In this document: in pieces, positions 42,217 to 51,560 of the stretch
Layout: each line of letters begins with the position of its first letter
Position numbering within the stretch: position 1 is the first letter of the stretch
Source of the DNA: JACVRW01 sp963734025
Lineage (GTDB): Bacteria; Actinomycetota; Thermoleophilia; Solirubrobacterales; Thermoleophilaceae
Direction: 5' to 3'
NCBI GenBank assembly: GCA_963734025.1
Contig: CAVTFR010000017.1
Coordinates: 418,343 to 482,342 of the forward strand
Length of the DNA stretch: 64,000 bases
The notes under the pieces: generated by a model
The model's database searches: none
Told to the model about the DNA's origin: nothing
Seen by the model: the letters and a program-made list of their open reading frames with translations, nothing else
Made by a program: the position numbers and the translations under genes

Positions 42217-42430
42217 TTGCGCTTCGCGTGACAGCAACGCCGCGCCCAGCGGGTGAGACGAACGACCCCTACGGGGCATCGGTCCTGTGGCGGGGGATGA
42301 CCCTTACGGGCCGTACGCCGGTTAGCCGCCGCGCCACCCACCGGCTGCCTCGGTGGTGGGGCAACGGGCTGAAGGCCATGCTCGTCGTACACAAACGAGC
42401 CGGGCCTTCCCGGAGAAACGAGAAGAAACA

Positions 42431-42709
42431 ATGGCCGTTGCGACAGAGCCGCAGATCGATGTCCACGACAACTCGCTCGCCGGCGCACGCGCATGGTTCG
42501 CCCAGAAGGGCCTCTCGCGTCCGGGCGAGGGCCGCCTGCTGGCGGGAGTAAGCGCCGGGTTCGCCCGCCGCTACGACATCAACCCGCTCGTCGCACGACT
42601 GCTCGGCATCCTGGGCGTCGTGCTGCTGAGCCCGCTCCTGTACGTCGCGGCATGGGTTCTGATGCCGAACGAGGCAGGCGGCACCACAGCGGGCGAAAGC
42701 CCCACCTGA
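42431..42709 (+). CDS. PspC-domain membrane protein
   Basis: 92 residues from ATG 42431. The PspC core (LLAGVSAGFARRYDINPLVARLLG, then LLSPLLYVAAWVLMPNE) contains one or two membrane spans. PspC domains belong to envelope-stress systems. The upstream 200 bases have GC-rich inverted repeats but no clear promoter. Confidence 0.85.
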   Translation: MAVATEPQIDVHDNSLAGARAWFAQKGLSRPGEGRLLAGVSAGFARRYDINPLVARLLGILGVVLLSPLLYVAAWVLMPNEAGGTTAGESPT

Positions 42710-43072
42710 CGGGGCTGCCATCGTGCGGGCATTGCGACCCCTTACCCCCTCACCGTGCTCAGCGCCCGAGCGCACCGAGTTGGGCGGGCCGCGTGGACCC
42801 GACAGCGATCGCCGCGGCCCCGGCCAACAGCTCGGTTCGGGGTTCAGGCGGGGACCGAGGGGCCTCGTTGAGGATTCGCCGCCTGGGCCACCGTTTCGAC
42901 TCTCTGAGGCTGCGCCATCACGCAATCGACTCGCAGGGTAGAGTCCGCTCGGCCCGGACGAGCGGCGCCATCTCGTTCTCTTGTCATGTCACAGACCCAG
43001 CCGCTATCCGGTCCTGCTGGTGCACCACCGATCACACCATCCAGCGTGACTGGGGATCACACGAGCGAAGGC
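42710..43072. other. Intergenic region, nothing intact
   Basis: About 360 bases. Open frames are Arg-rich shadows. It runs into the hydrolase remnant at 43073; no terminator or promoter is clear. Confidence 0.35.
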
Positions 43073-43225
43073 ATGACGATCGACGGCGCGCAGCTGAAGG
43101 TCTACCCCGGCGCGCCGCACGGCATCACCGACACCCACAAGGAGCAGCTCGGGGCCGACCTGCTCGAGTTCCTGAACGCCACGAACGAAAGGGCGGCCGA
43201 TGAATCCTGCCACGTCCACGCCTGA
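43073..43225 (+). pseudogene. C-terminal fragment of a chloroperoxidase-type alpha/beta hydrolase
   Basis: The frame gives GAQLKVYPGAPHGITDTHKE and QLGADLLEFLNA, the C-terminal His region of non-heme chloroperoxidase-like hydrolases. Everything before it is missing. The frame runs into the start of the next gene at 43200. Confidence 0.6.
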
Positions 43226-44021
43226 CACGATCGTCCTGGTCCACGGCTTCTGGGTCACACCCCGCAGTTGGGAGCACTGGATCGAGCGCTACGAGGGCAA
43301 GGGGCTGCGCGTGATCGCCCCCGCCTACCCCGGGTTCGAGGTCGAGGTCGAGGCGCTGAACGCCGACCCCACGCCGATCGAGCAGCTCAAGGTGCCGGCG
43401 ATCATCGAGCGCCTCGAGGCGATCGTCGGCGAGCTCGAATCGCCTCCGATCATCATCGGCCACTCCGCCGGCGGCGTGTTCACCCAGATCCTGCTCGACC
43501 ACGGCTTCGGCGCCGCCGGCGTGGCGATCAACTCGGCGCCGACCGAGGGTGTCAAACGCATCCCGCTGTCGCAGGTGCGCGCCAGCTTCCCGGTGCTCAA
43601 GAACCCGGCGAACCGCCACAAGGCCGTCGGCCTCACCTTCGAGCAGTGGAGCTACACGTTCACCAACGGCTTGCCCGAGGACGAGGCGCGGCGGCTGTAC
43701 GAGCGCTACCACATCCCCGCTTCCGGAGAGGTCTTCTGGGGCAGCGCGCTCGCGAACATCCACCCTGGCAGGGACGAGACCTGGGTGAACTACGACAACA
43801 AGGAGCGCGCGCCGCTGCTGTTCATCTCCGGCAGCGCCGACCACCTGATGCCGCCGTCGATCCAGCGCTCGAACGCCAAGCACTGGAACGACAACGTCAT
43901 CACCGAGGTCAAGGAGTTCGAGGGGCCGCATCTGCTGCCCGCGTCGCCGGGCTGGGAGAAGGTCGCCGACTACGCGCTCGACTGGGCGCTCGAGCAGGCG
44001 GCGCTGCCGAGCACGCGGTGA
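43200..44021 (+). CDS. Alpha/beta hydrolase
   Basis: 273 residues. TIVLVHGFWVTPRSWEHWIERY, PAYPGFE, nucleophile elbow IIGHSAGGVFTQ, acid near SGSADHLMPPS and a final FEGPHLLPASPG His. A paralogue of 41344. Its start lies inside the hydrolase fragment and its stop overlaps the metallo-beta-lactamase remnant. Confidence 0.88.
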   Translation: MNPATSTPDTIVLVHGFWVTPRSWEHWIERYEGKGLRVIAPAYPGFEVEVEALNADPTPIEQLKVPAIIERLEAIVGELESPPIIIGHSAGGVFTQILLDHGFGAAGVAINSAPTEGVKRIPLSQVRASFPVLKNPANRHKAVGLTFEQWSYTFTNGLPEDEARRLYERYHIPASGEVFWGSALANIHPGRDETWVNYDNKERAPLLFISGSADHLMPPSIQRSNAKHWNDNVITEVKEFEGPHLLPASPGWEKVADYALDWALEQAALPSTR

Positions 44022-44130
44022 GAGTCGTCCGGCTCACCACAGCGGCGGGCCGACCGTCCTGATCGAGGTCGAAGGGTGGCGCCTGCTGACCGACCCGACG
44101 TTCGAGGCCGGAGCTCGGAAGGTGCTCTAA
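44018..44130 (+). pseudogene. Metallo-beta-lactamase-fold hydrolase, N-terminal remnant
   Basis: After one base is restored in CTCACCACAGC, the frame reads GGPTVLIEVEGWRLLTDPTF and ends EAGARKVL. This is the N-terminus of the UlaG-like MBL-fold family. Only about 35 codons remain. It starts with the GTGA overlapping the hydrolase stop, so an operon partner has been lost. Confidence 0.65.
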
Positions 44131-45777
44131 ATGACTGATCCGACCGGCAGTGCCGGGCGGGGTCGGCTCGCCGAGGTGTTGGCGACGCGCGGCGGACGGG
44201 CAGAGCCCGAGGCGCCGTTCGTCATCGAGCATCGCGAGGCGCTCATCTACATGCTGTGCCAGGCCGCCGAGCTCGAGCACGGGATCATGTGCCAGTACCT
44301 GTTCGCGGCGTTCTCGCTGAAGCAGAGCACGGACGAGGGGCTCACGTCGGAGGAACTCGAAGCCGTCAGCCGCTGGCGCCGCGCGGTCGCCCACGTCGCC
44401 ACCGAGGAGATGCTGCACCTCGCGCTCGTGCAGAACGTGCTCTCCGCGATTGGTGCGGCGCCTCATCTGACCCGGCCGAACCTGCCCGCGCCTGCGCACC
44501 ACTATCCGGCCGGTGTGAACCTGACATTGGTGCCCTTCGGCGAGCGGGCGTTACAGCACTTCATGTTCCTCGAGCGCCCGGAGGGCATGGCGCTCGAGGG
44601 CGCAAAGGGCATCGACGCGCCCGTGCACGATGCGGTGCCCCTGATGGCCGAAGGCGACATCGTGCCCCAGCTGCAGGACTTCGCAACAATCGGCCACCTG
44701 TATCGCTCGATCGAGCACGGTCTGGCGCACCTCGCAGACAAGTTCGGCGAGCGCAACCTGTTCGTCGGGCCGCCGCGCGCACAGGCGACGAGCACCGACT
44801 TCCACTGGCCCGAGCTTGTGGCCGTGACCGATCTCGCGTCGGCCCAGCGAGCGCTCGACACGATCCTCGAGCAGGGCGAGGGGGCGCGCGGGCATTGGGA
44901 GGCGGCCCACTTCGGCCAGTTCGTTCAGATCCTCGAGGACTACCGCGGGATGCTTGCGGCGAATCCGGCGGCCGATCCGGTCCGCCCCGTGATGTTCGCG
45001 GCCGTGCGTCGTGGCGAGCGCGACGCATCGATCCCCCTCATCGGCGATCGCGTGACGTCCCTGTGCACGGATCTCTTCAACGTCAGCTACGAGATCCTCC
45101 TGCAGATCCTGGAGCGCTACTTCGCGCACACGGAGGAGACGGACGCGCAGCTGGGAACGCTGGCGAACGCGGCACTCAGCCTGATGGGTGGCGTGCTCAG
45201 GCCACTCGGAAACCTGATCACGACGCTGCCGATCGGACCTGACCACTCCGGGCGCACCGCCGGGCCGAGCTTCGAGCTCTTCTACGAGGACGACGACCTC
45301 ATGCCGCATCGGGAATCCGCCTGGATCCTGCTCGAGGAGCGCCTGCGCGATGCCTCCAGCTTCTGCGCTGCGGTCATCAAAAGCTCGCCGGACGACGTCG
45401 CGAGCGCGCTCGGACCTGTTGAGGGGGCGCTGACGGCCGTGGCGGACTCGCTTGCTCGGCACTTCGCCGACTGGGGCGCGGCGAGTCGCTTCTTGACCGA
45501 CGGCGGTGGGGCAGCCACAATCGCGAGCGACTCAGCTGAGCTGTCGGGGCCGGACGAGCCGCTGCACTTCGAGGAGGACATCAAGCCACTGTTTCGCGAG
45601 CGCGACCGTGATTCGATGGGCTTCGCGTTCGATCTCTGGTCCCTCGACGACGTCTCGACCCACGCCGACGCCATCCTCGACCGGCTCGAGGCCGGCACGA
45701 TGCCATGCGACGGAGCGTGGCCCGCGGAGCGTGTCGCCGTCTTCCGCCGCTGGATCGACGCCGGCAAACCCGCCTAA
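44131..45777 (+). CDS. VioB-like ferritin-fold protein with C-terminal domain
   Basis: 548 residues. Residues about 30-330 form a ferritin-like helical domain with metal-ligand candidates (AAELEHGIMCQYLFAAFSL; RRAVAHVATEEMLHLALVQN), as in the VioB/iminophenyl-pyruvate dimer synthase group. The last 70 residues (LHFEEDIKPLFRERDRDSMG ... CDGAWPAERVAVFRRWIDAG) form a domain often fused to such proteins. Family roles are oxidative chemistry on amino-acid-derived substrates; no partner oxidase is visible nearby. Confidence 0.85.
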   Translation: MTDPTGSAGRGRLAEVLATRGGRAEPEAPFVIEHREALIYMLCQAAELEHGIMCQYLFAAFSLKQSTDEGLTSEELEAVSRWRRAVAHVATEEMLHLALVQNVLSAIGAAPHLTRPNLPAPAHHYPAGVNLTLVPFGERALQHFMFLERPEGMALEGAKGIDAPVHDAVPLMAEGDIVPQLQDFATIGHLYRSIEHGLAHLADKFGERNLFVGPPRAQATSTDFHWPELVAVTDLASAQRALDTILEQGEGARGHWEAAHFGQFVQILEDYRGMLAANPAADPVRPVMFAAVRRGERDASIPLIGDRVTSLCTDLFNVSYEILLQILERYFAHTEETDAQLGTLANAALSLMGGVLRPLGNLITTLPIGPDHSGRTAGPSFELFYEDDDLMPHRESAWILLEERLRDASSFCAAVIKSSPDDVASALGPVEGALTAVADSLARHFADWGAASRFLTDGGGAATIASDSAELSGPDEPLHFEEDIKPLFRERDRDSMGFAFDLWSLDDVSTHADAILDRLEAGTMPCDGAWPAERVAVFRRWIDAGKPA

Positions 45778-45854
45778 GACGGAGGCAGGCGCCTCACCGG
45801 AGTCGCGTTCGGTTGAAGTGTGAGGGTGGCGCCAGCCCGGGCCGACCGACGACC

Positions 45855-46082
45855 TCACTGCTCGCCCGTGTCGCTACGTTCCCGCAGGATGTCGCGAGCA
45901 TCGTCCAGGTCTTGCGGCAGGACGACGAGCTCATAGGGCCCGCCTGGCATGCCATCGGCCGCCCCCGCTCCCAGGTTCGTCTGTCGGCCCGCGCATTCGA
46001 TACCCGCACTCCGCAACAGCGAGCACAGCAGTTCGGCTTCCGGCTCGGTCCCAACGACTTTGACGACCACAAGTTCGTCCAT
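45855..46082 (-). CDS. DUF2007-type signal-transducing protein
   Basis: 75 residues from ATG 46082. The pattern VVVKVVGTEPEAELLCSLLRSAGIE and YELVVLPQDLDDARDIL matches DUF2007 (putative prokaryotic signal-transducing proteins), a GlnB-like small fold. Its function is unknown. Confidence 0.75.
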   Translation of the reverse strand: MDELVVVKVVGTEPEAELLCSLLRSAGIECAGRQTNLGAGAADGMPGGPYELVVLPQDLDDARDILRERSDTGEQ

Positions 46083-46376
46083 GCCACAAAGCCTATGCGG
46101 CGAGGCCGAGGGCCTGATCGTCATCGAGCCCCCCGCAGCCGGCGTACGTGCTCGGCGATCGGCGGATGCCTCGCAAAGCGGGTCGCCACACCTGGCCGTG
46201 CCTCGGTCCTTTGTGCAGGGAAGCCGTCGGCTGCGCGGCCGAGGTGCGCGTGCCGGCGATCGTTTGACATTCCTCCGGCCGCCGAGCCGGCGATTGCCTT
46301 GGCGACGATTCGGTTCTGTGTCCTGGCCGGCCGCACGCCTGAGTCGCTAAAGGCCCCGCGACGACGCGGTAGCGAG

Positions 46377-47252
46377 TCAAGCTGGCGCGGGTAGCCTGAC
46401 CTCGATCCCGCCCTCGCGGTCGCGGGTCTCGAATACGGGTTGCGGCGCCGTCGCCGGGCCGCGTTCGATCGAGCCGTCGCGAAGGTCGAAGCGCGAGCCG
46501 TGGCAGGGGCAGGTGATGGACTCGCCCTCGACCTCACCGCTGCTGAGCAGGCAGCCGCGATGCGAGCAGCGATCGTGCAGCGCATGCAGGTGACCGTTGT
46601 GCCTGAGCAGCAGAACGGGCGTGTCGCCCGCCATCGCGCTGGTCGGCTGGCCATCCTCGAGCTCGCCCGCCTCGACCGTCGTCCAGTCGCGGGGCCCCTC
46701 GTCGAACGTCGTCTCGTTGACACCGACTCCGCGCGTGAACGAGAGGTGACCGCCGAGGAAGGCACCGAGTGAGAGCACCGCGCCGCCCGCGACGCCGAGC
46801 AGCTTGCCCCGGCCCGGGGCGCCCCGGCGCCGCGCGGCGAGCGACGCCGCATACAGCGTGGACGCGGTCAGGTTCGCGCTCGCGTGCGCCAGCCCAACCG
46901 GGCGAGCGCGGCGGTCGCCGTAGACGGTCAAGGCCCAATCGCTCAGGCCGCTGGCGACCGTCGGCACGGAGGTCACGAGACCGATCTCGATGAGGCGCTC
47001 GCTCGCGCGGCCGGTGTCGTCGCCGCCGAGCAGGTCGAGCAGCGTCGCGCTGAAGAACGACCCGATGACCACGTCCGTCAGCGCGGGATGGAGCGCGTGG
47101 CCGAGCCACGTGCCCGATAGCGCGTCCCGCGGCGCACCGACGGGGATGGCATTGGTCACCGCCCCGGCAAGCTTGAGCGCGGCCGCGTCGACCGCTTCGA
47201 CCGACTCGAGTGCACCGACTGCGCTGTTGGCGGCGTTTTCGCCAAGCGTCAT
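46377..47252 (-). CDS. Membrane protein with DUF2231 and Rieske 2Fe-2S domain
   Basis: 291 residues from ATG 47252. Residues 25-170 are DUF2231-like with four spans (GHALHPALTDVVIGSFFSAT, ASGLSDWALTV). The C-terminal 110 residues are a Rieske domain with cluster ligands in HDRCSHRGCLL and CPCHGSRFDLRDG. It may pass electrons at the membrane. Its partner is not visible here. Confidence 0.9.
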   Translation of the reverse strand: MTLGENAANSAVGALESVEAVDAAALKLAGAVTNAIPVGAPRDALSGTWLGHALHPALTDVVIGSFFSATLLDLLGGDDTGRASERLIEIGLVTSVPTVASGLSDWALTVYGDRRARPVGLAHASANLTASTLYAASLAARRRGAPGRGKLLGVAGGAVLSLGAFLGGHLSFTRGVGVNETTFDEGPRDWTTVEAGELEDGQPTSAMAGDTPVLLLRHNGHLHALHDRCSHRGCLLSSGEVEGESITCPCHGSRFDLRDGSIERGPATAPQPVFETRDREGGIEVRLPAPA

Positions 47253-47392
47253 CTCGACCTCACAGGTTCGGGGGTTCCCATTGTGATGACCATCTTGCCG
47301 TCGGCGTGGACGATTCGTGTGTAGGCGTTGGCGACGCCCACCGGGTCTGCAAGCGATCAATTCGCGACGAGGCGATTATCCCCGCCCACCGA

Positions 47393-48161
47393 CGCTCAAC
47401 GAGGCGCCCGTCACCGGCGAGTCAGTGCCCGTCGAGAAGGGACCCGGCCGCGACGTCTTCGCTGGCACCCTCAACGGCGCGCGCGCGATCGAGGTGGAGG
47501 TCACGCGCGCGTACGCCGACAACACGCTGCAGCGCATCGTCCACCTGGTCGAGGAGGCGCAGAGCCAGAAGTCGCGCGCGCAGCGCTTCGTCGACCGCTT
47601 CGCCACCCGCTACAGCCCGGCCGTGCTCGGAGCGGCCGTCCTGGTGGCGGTCATTGGCGGGCTGGTGGACGGCGACCGGACCGAGTGGGCGCTGCGCGCG
47701 CTGACCGTGTTGGTCGCCGGCGCGCCATGTGCGCTCGTGATGTCGGTGCCAGTTGCGGCCGCCGCTGCGATCAGCCGCGCGGGCCGCGAGGGGGATCCTC
47801 GTCAAGGGCGGGCTGCAGCTAGAAGCGCTTGGGCGGGTGAGGGTGCGACAAGACCGGGACGCTGACGAAGGGCAAGCCCGAGGTCACCGAGGTCGTCACG
47901 CTCAACGGCTACGACGAGCAGCAGGCCCTCCAGCTCGCCGGCGCCGTCGAGGCCCGGTCCGAGCACCCGCTGGCCCAGGCAGTCGTCAACTACACGCGCG
48001 GCCGGGGCGTCGAACCGGTCCCCACCGAGGAGTTCCAGGCGCTCATCGGCCACGGCGCGAGCGCACGCGTGAACGGCCGCGAGGTTTGGGTCGGCAGCCC
48101 GCAACTCGTCGCCCAGCGCGCTGAACATCAAGTTGACGGCCCGGGGTCGAACGGTATGTAG
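47393..48161 (+). pseudogene. Heavy-metal P-type ATPase fragment with frameshifts
   Basis: Frame one gives LNEAPVTGESVPVEKGPG through LVAGAPCALVMSVPVAAAA, a heavy-metal ATPase with APC in place of the usual CPC metal site. At about 47788 an extra G shifts the frame to GILVKGGLQLEALGRV. About 8 bases are then lost before DKTGTLTKGKPEV (phosphorylation Asp intact), which continues to SEHPLAQAVV and GHGASARVNG. N- and C-terminal parts are absent. The downstream end adjoins an IS21 fragment. Not functional. Confidence 0.8.
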
Positions 48162-48290
48162 CCGACCTCGTCGACGACGATCAGCGGGACGAAGCCGAGC
48201 CGGCGCAGCTCGGGCCCGAGGTTGCCGCGGCGCTTGGCGTCGCCCAGGCGAGCGACACCCAACCGGACGACACCAACGGCTGCGCAAGGG
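48121..48290 (-). mobile_element. IS21-family IstB fragment
   Basis: The minus strand encodes LGDAKRRGNLGPELRRLG and VPLIVVDEVGYIPFDP, the Walker B region of the IS21 helper ATPase IstB. The frame then breaks; an adjacent frame gives AVNLMFSAL. It abuts the P-type ATPase fragment on one side and an IS end on the other. Confidence 0.75.
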
Positions 48291-48333
48291 GGTCAGATTT
48301 GAACCGGCACAGGGTGAGGAGTATTCAGGCGGC
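48288..48333. repeat. IS21-like terminal sequence, copy 1
   Basis: This end resembles 51688-51734 and 59641-59690: a GGTTGAA/TCAGATTTGAACC-type box followed by a stretch ending TATTCAGGCGGCGCC. It overlaps the 3' end of the flippase-ligase gene. Confidence 0.65.
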
Positions 48334-51100
48334 GCCGTCCTCGGGGCTCCGCGGCCGGCTCGACGGCTGCGGTCCTTTCCTGCTGGATGCCCCGAAGTGC
48401 GAGGACGAGTGCCGCCGAGATCCACCCATAACGTGTGAAGAGGACCGGAGCGGTCATCGCAAAAATGACGAACGCAACCAACGAGCTTGCAAGCGTCACG
48501 GCCACCGTCCATTCGCTGTTAGAGGTCGACCTTGAGATGGCGGTCCAGGCAGCCCGCAGAATCGCAAGCAATCCGATCAGCATTCCAGCGAGTCCGACGA
48601 GCCCGGTCTTGTACCAAAGCCCGATCACGAGATTGTGGAGGTCGTACTCGTAAGACTCGACGCCGAACGGTCGCGTCACGCTGAACAGATCGAGCCCTAC
48701 CCCGACGAAGGGGTCTTCCTTGATCCTTGCCACCGCGACTCGGTACGTCCTGATGCGCTGGTCCACTGATCCGAGCTGCGTTGCGCCTCCGTACACGGAT
48801 CTGCTGGTCGTTACGGATTCCAGGCGTTCGAGTGGATCGGGCGCGCCACGAATCGACTGCAGCGTCACCAGGGCAACCAAGCACGCACCGAGAGCGGCGA
48901 TGGCGAGCAGCGCGTCCATGGATATGCGCTGGAACGCTAGCCAGACCACGGTCGCCGCACCCGCGGCGATAAGCGCGCCCACGGACACCGACAGAATCAG
49001 CCCTGCCGCGACGAGGATAAGCAGGACATAGAACCACGCCCTCGTGGCAGGGGCGATTCGCGGTCGTGACGCCAGCATGAGCGCCGGCACGAAGGCGATC
49101 CCCGTCACCGCGCCCAGATCGTTCGGATGTGCGGTGAACCCGGTGGCTCGGCCTCCGTCGACGCCGGCGTTCGGAATGACGTCGCCGACGAGCAGCTGCA
49201 CGATCGCGCCGGCACCGCAGATCGCCGCCGCCACGACCCAGCAACTGATGGCCGTCGTCAAGTGCTCTTGTCGCCGCAGGACGACCGTCCCGAGCCAGAA
49301 CCAGAACACTGTAAGGAAGACGAGGCGGGCGATCACGGCGATCGACTCCAACGTCTGGTAGGACTCGAAAGAGGAGAGAACGCCACCGAGCGAGAAGAGG
49401 GCTACGCCAATCAGGAGCAGGAAAGGCAGCTTCACGGGCACTCTCCGACGCAGAACTACGAACTCCGCGCACGCGAGAAGAAAGCTGGCGACGAAGAGAA
49501 GATCCGAGAGTGTGACCCCAGCCACCCTGACTGTGATCAGGCCGAGCGTCAGGACGCCGCCGTAGTAGAGGCGCCGCGGAACGTCGAATCCTGCACCGGC
49601 CGCATCATCCGAGACCTGATCAGCTCGCGGCGGCGAGTCGCGACGAGCGGCCACGCGTTGCTGGAGTGATCGAGTGTGTTCGGCGAGTGCTCCGCGAGCA
49701 AAGGCGAGGAAGAGTCCGGCCGACAGCGCGATGACCAGCCCAAGAGCGACCTTCGGAAAGAACGCCACAGCCAGCCCTCCGAGCAGGGCGAGGAGGACAG
49801 CTCCTGCGAAACCGAACACCTGTCGAGCCTGAAGGCGTCGCGGGAAGGCGGCCAGTCGACGCATCGCTTCCGTCAGCCTCGCCGTCAACGCCCCGACAGT
49901 GCGGTCGGGGGCAAGAACAAGAAGTATCAGAAGGAGGAGGCTTGCTCCCCAGGAGATCGCGAGCGCCAGTGCGACTCCCTCCGCTCCGAACCAAGGGAGG
50001 AGAATCGCGAGGCCGGGGAGGAGAAGGATCCACGATGTGACTTCGGCGATCGTCCCGTAGCCGGGATAGCCAAGGCCGTTGACGCCATCGGTAAGCAGGC
50101 GCCGGCCGGCGACGAAGAGAGACGCCAGGAGGAGGATCTGGGCGATCGCAGTCGCGCCGGTGAAATCCTCGCCGAAGAAGAGAGAGACGAGATCACCCAC
50201 CATGAGCTCGAGGACCGCGACGACCAACGCCGACAACCCGAGCCCCAGTAAGAAGAATTTCCACATGGCGCGGCGTGCCGCGTCGCGGTCGAGCTCGGCG
50301 GCGACGTGCGGATACGCGACCATGCCGATCGAGGATGCAACTACACGAGGCAGTTGCGTAAAGGCCTGAGCAACGACGTAGAGTCCGAGGGCCACTGGGC
50401 TCAAGAAGAGCCCAACGACAGCCTGATCGAGCCGTACCGAATCGCCTGGCGACAAAGTTCCCAGCAAGGCCTTGAGCCCGAACCTCACCATTTGCTCCCG
50501 CGACGGCCCAGAGTCCTCCCCGGCCTGCTTCGGGAGCCCACGGACTGCGAAGGCGAGAGCGAAGAACCCCCCGATGAGATTGACGGCCGCCCACACCGCC
50601 ATGAACATGACCAGGCTGGTCGCGTTCAGCATGTATACGATGACCACGCCGGCGACGTAGGCCGTGCTTGGCAGGATCCTGAGGAGGTTGAACGCTGTGA
50701 ACCGGCGCTGCCCCTGGAGGATCGCGATGCCGAAACTCAGAGCGAGGACTCCGGGCGGTATGAGAAGAGAGATAGCGGCCGCCGCTCGGACATGCGGCGG
50801 ATCGGACGCCACGAGGGCGGCAAGCGCAGCCGCCTGAACGACAAACACGGCTCCCACCTGGAGCACCCCCGCCCTGGCCAGCCCTGACACGATGTGGCGG
50901 GCTTGAGCCGGATCGCGGGCGATGTAGTACGTCACCGCCGAGGGGAGCCCCAGGGTCCCGGCAAGCGATAAGACGCCTGAGATGACGATCAGGAGCGCGA
51001 GATAGCCGCGGTCTTCCGGGCCGAGACTTCGCGCGACGAGGACGCCGCTGACTATGACGATCAGCTGCAGGCCGCCGGAGGCGGCTAGCGATCCGACCAC
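48293..51100 (-). CDS. Flippase (Wzx-like) fused to O-antigen ligase (WaaL-like)
   Basis: 935 residues from GTG 51100. Residues 1 to about 440 are a polysaccharide flippase of the MOP superfamily: 12-14 spans with SLGPEDRGYLALLIVISG and PGDSVRLDQAVVGLFLSP. A linker of about 60 residues follows, with two spans and a charged segment (RDSPPRADQVSDD). Residues about 505-910 are an O-antigen-ligase/polymerase domain with GFTAHPNDLGAVTG, the RxxxYRVAVARIKEDPFVGVG stretch and the catalytic-type His822 in DLHNLVIGLWYKTG. Flippase and ligase are normally separate. The last 13 or so residues are encoded by an IS end, so the native C-terminus is lost. Confidence 0.85.
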   Translation of the reverse strand: MVGSLAASGGLQLIVIVSGVLVARSLGPEDRGYLALLIVISGVLSLAGTLGLPSAVTYYIARDPAQARHIVSGLARAGVLQVGAVFVVQAAALAALVASDPPHVRAAAAISLLIPPGVLALSFGIAILQGQRRFTAFNLLRILPSTAYVAGVVIVYMLNATSLVMFMAVWAAVNLIGGFFALAFAVRGLPKQAGEDSGPSREQMVRFGLKALLGTLSPGDSVRLDQAVVGLFLSPVALGLYVVAQAFTQLPRVVASSIGMVAYPHVAAELDRDAARRAMWKFFLLGLGLSALVVAVLELMVGDLVSLFFGEDFTGATAIAQILLLASLFVAGRRLLTDGVNGLGYPGYGTIAEVTSWILLLPGLAILLPWFGAEGVALALAISWGASLLLLILLVLAPDRTVGALTARLTEAMRRLAAFPRRLQARQVFGFAGAVLLALLGGLAVAFFPKVALGLVIALSAGLFLAFARGALAEHTRSLQQRVAARRDSPPRADQVSDDAAGAGFDVPRRLYYGGVLTLGLITVRVAGVTLSDLLFVASFLLACAEFVVLRRRVPVKLPFLLLIGVALFSLGGVLSSFESYQTLESIAVIARLVFLTVFWFWLGTVVLRRQEHLTTAISCWVVAAAICGAGAIVQLLVGDVIPNAGVDGGRATGFTAHPNDLGAVTGIAFVPALMLASRPRIAPATRAWFYVLLILVAAGLILSVSVGALIAAGAATVVWLAFQRISMDALLAIAALGACLVALVTLQSIRGAPDPLERLESVTTSRSVYGGATQLGSVDQRIRTYRVAVARIKEDPFVGVGLDLFSVTRPFGVESYEYDLHNLVIGLWYKTGLVGLAGMLIGLLAILRAAWTAISRSTSNSEWTVAVTLASSLVAFVIFAMTAPVLFTRYGWISAALVLALRGIQQERTAAVEPAAEPRGRRRLNTPHPVPVQI

Positions 51101-51343
51101 CGAGCGGCCGGCGCCCGGCCGGAACCGAGTCCCGAGCGTCTGCGCGATCCTCAGCCTAATTCACCCGCTTACTCGCGCTCATGGACGTCGGACAGCCCGA
51201 CGGCCGTGTTCGAGGTCGGCCGCAAAGGCGCCCCCGTGCGTTCTGGGTAGCCCCGAACCGTGACCAGGCGCAAGCTCCCCGCCCCCTAGCAGCGGGCGTG
51301 CTGAGGATGGGCATCCGGGCGCCCACGAAACGAGGTTCGTGTT
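51101..51343. other. Intergenic region upstream of the fusion gene
   Basis: 243 bases with no intact gene. The reading frame of the fusion gene is open upstream to about 51163, so its true start may be earlier than the GTG used. The remainder runs into the IS3 remnant. Confidence 0.35.
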
Positions 51344-51493
51344 AGAGACCTGCTGAGTTTCGCCTTGTTCGAGTACATCGAGGCCTTCCACAACGACAAC
51401 GCCGCCCTCCACGCTCGGCATGGCTCGCCGGCTGAGTACGAGCAGACCCAGACAAGGGCCCACATACTGCAAATCAAACAACCAACGACCTAA
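51344..51493 (+). mobile_element. IS3-family transposase C-terminal remnant
   Basis: The frame reads SFALFEYIEAFHN ... HGSPAEYEQTQ and ends at a stop near 51493. FEYIEAFHN and SPAEYEQ are the C-terminal landmarks of IS3 OrfB. The usual RRRHSSLG stretch between them is altered, and the DDE core is absent. Confidence 0.6.
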
Positions 51494-51560
51494 GCAACCC
51501 GTTTCGTCCGAGCCGGGCAGGTTCAGAGCGCATCGATCACAACCACGCCTGCCTCTCGGT

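Noticed and set aside
47253..47392. Possible end of a dehydrogenase gene on the minus strand
   Set aside because: A frame with IVHADGKMVITMG is open for about 30 codons, but it is too short and ambiguous to name.
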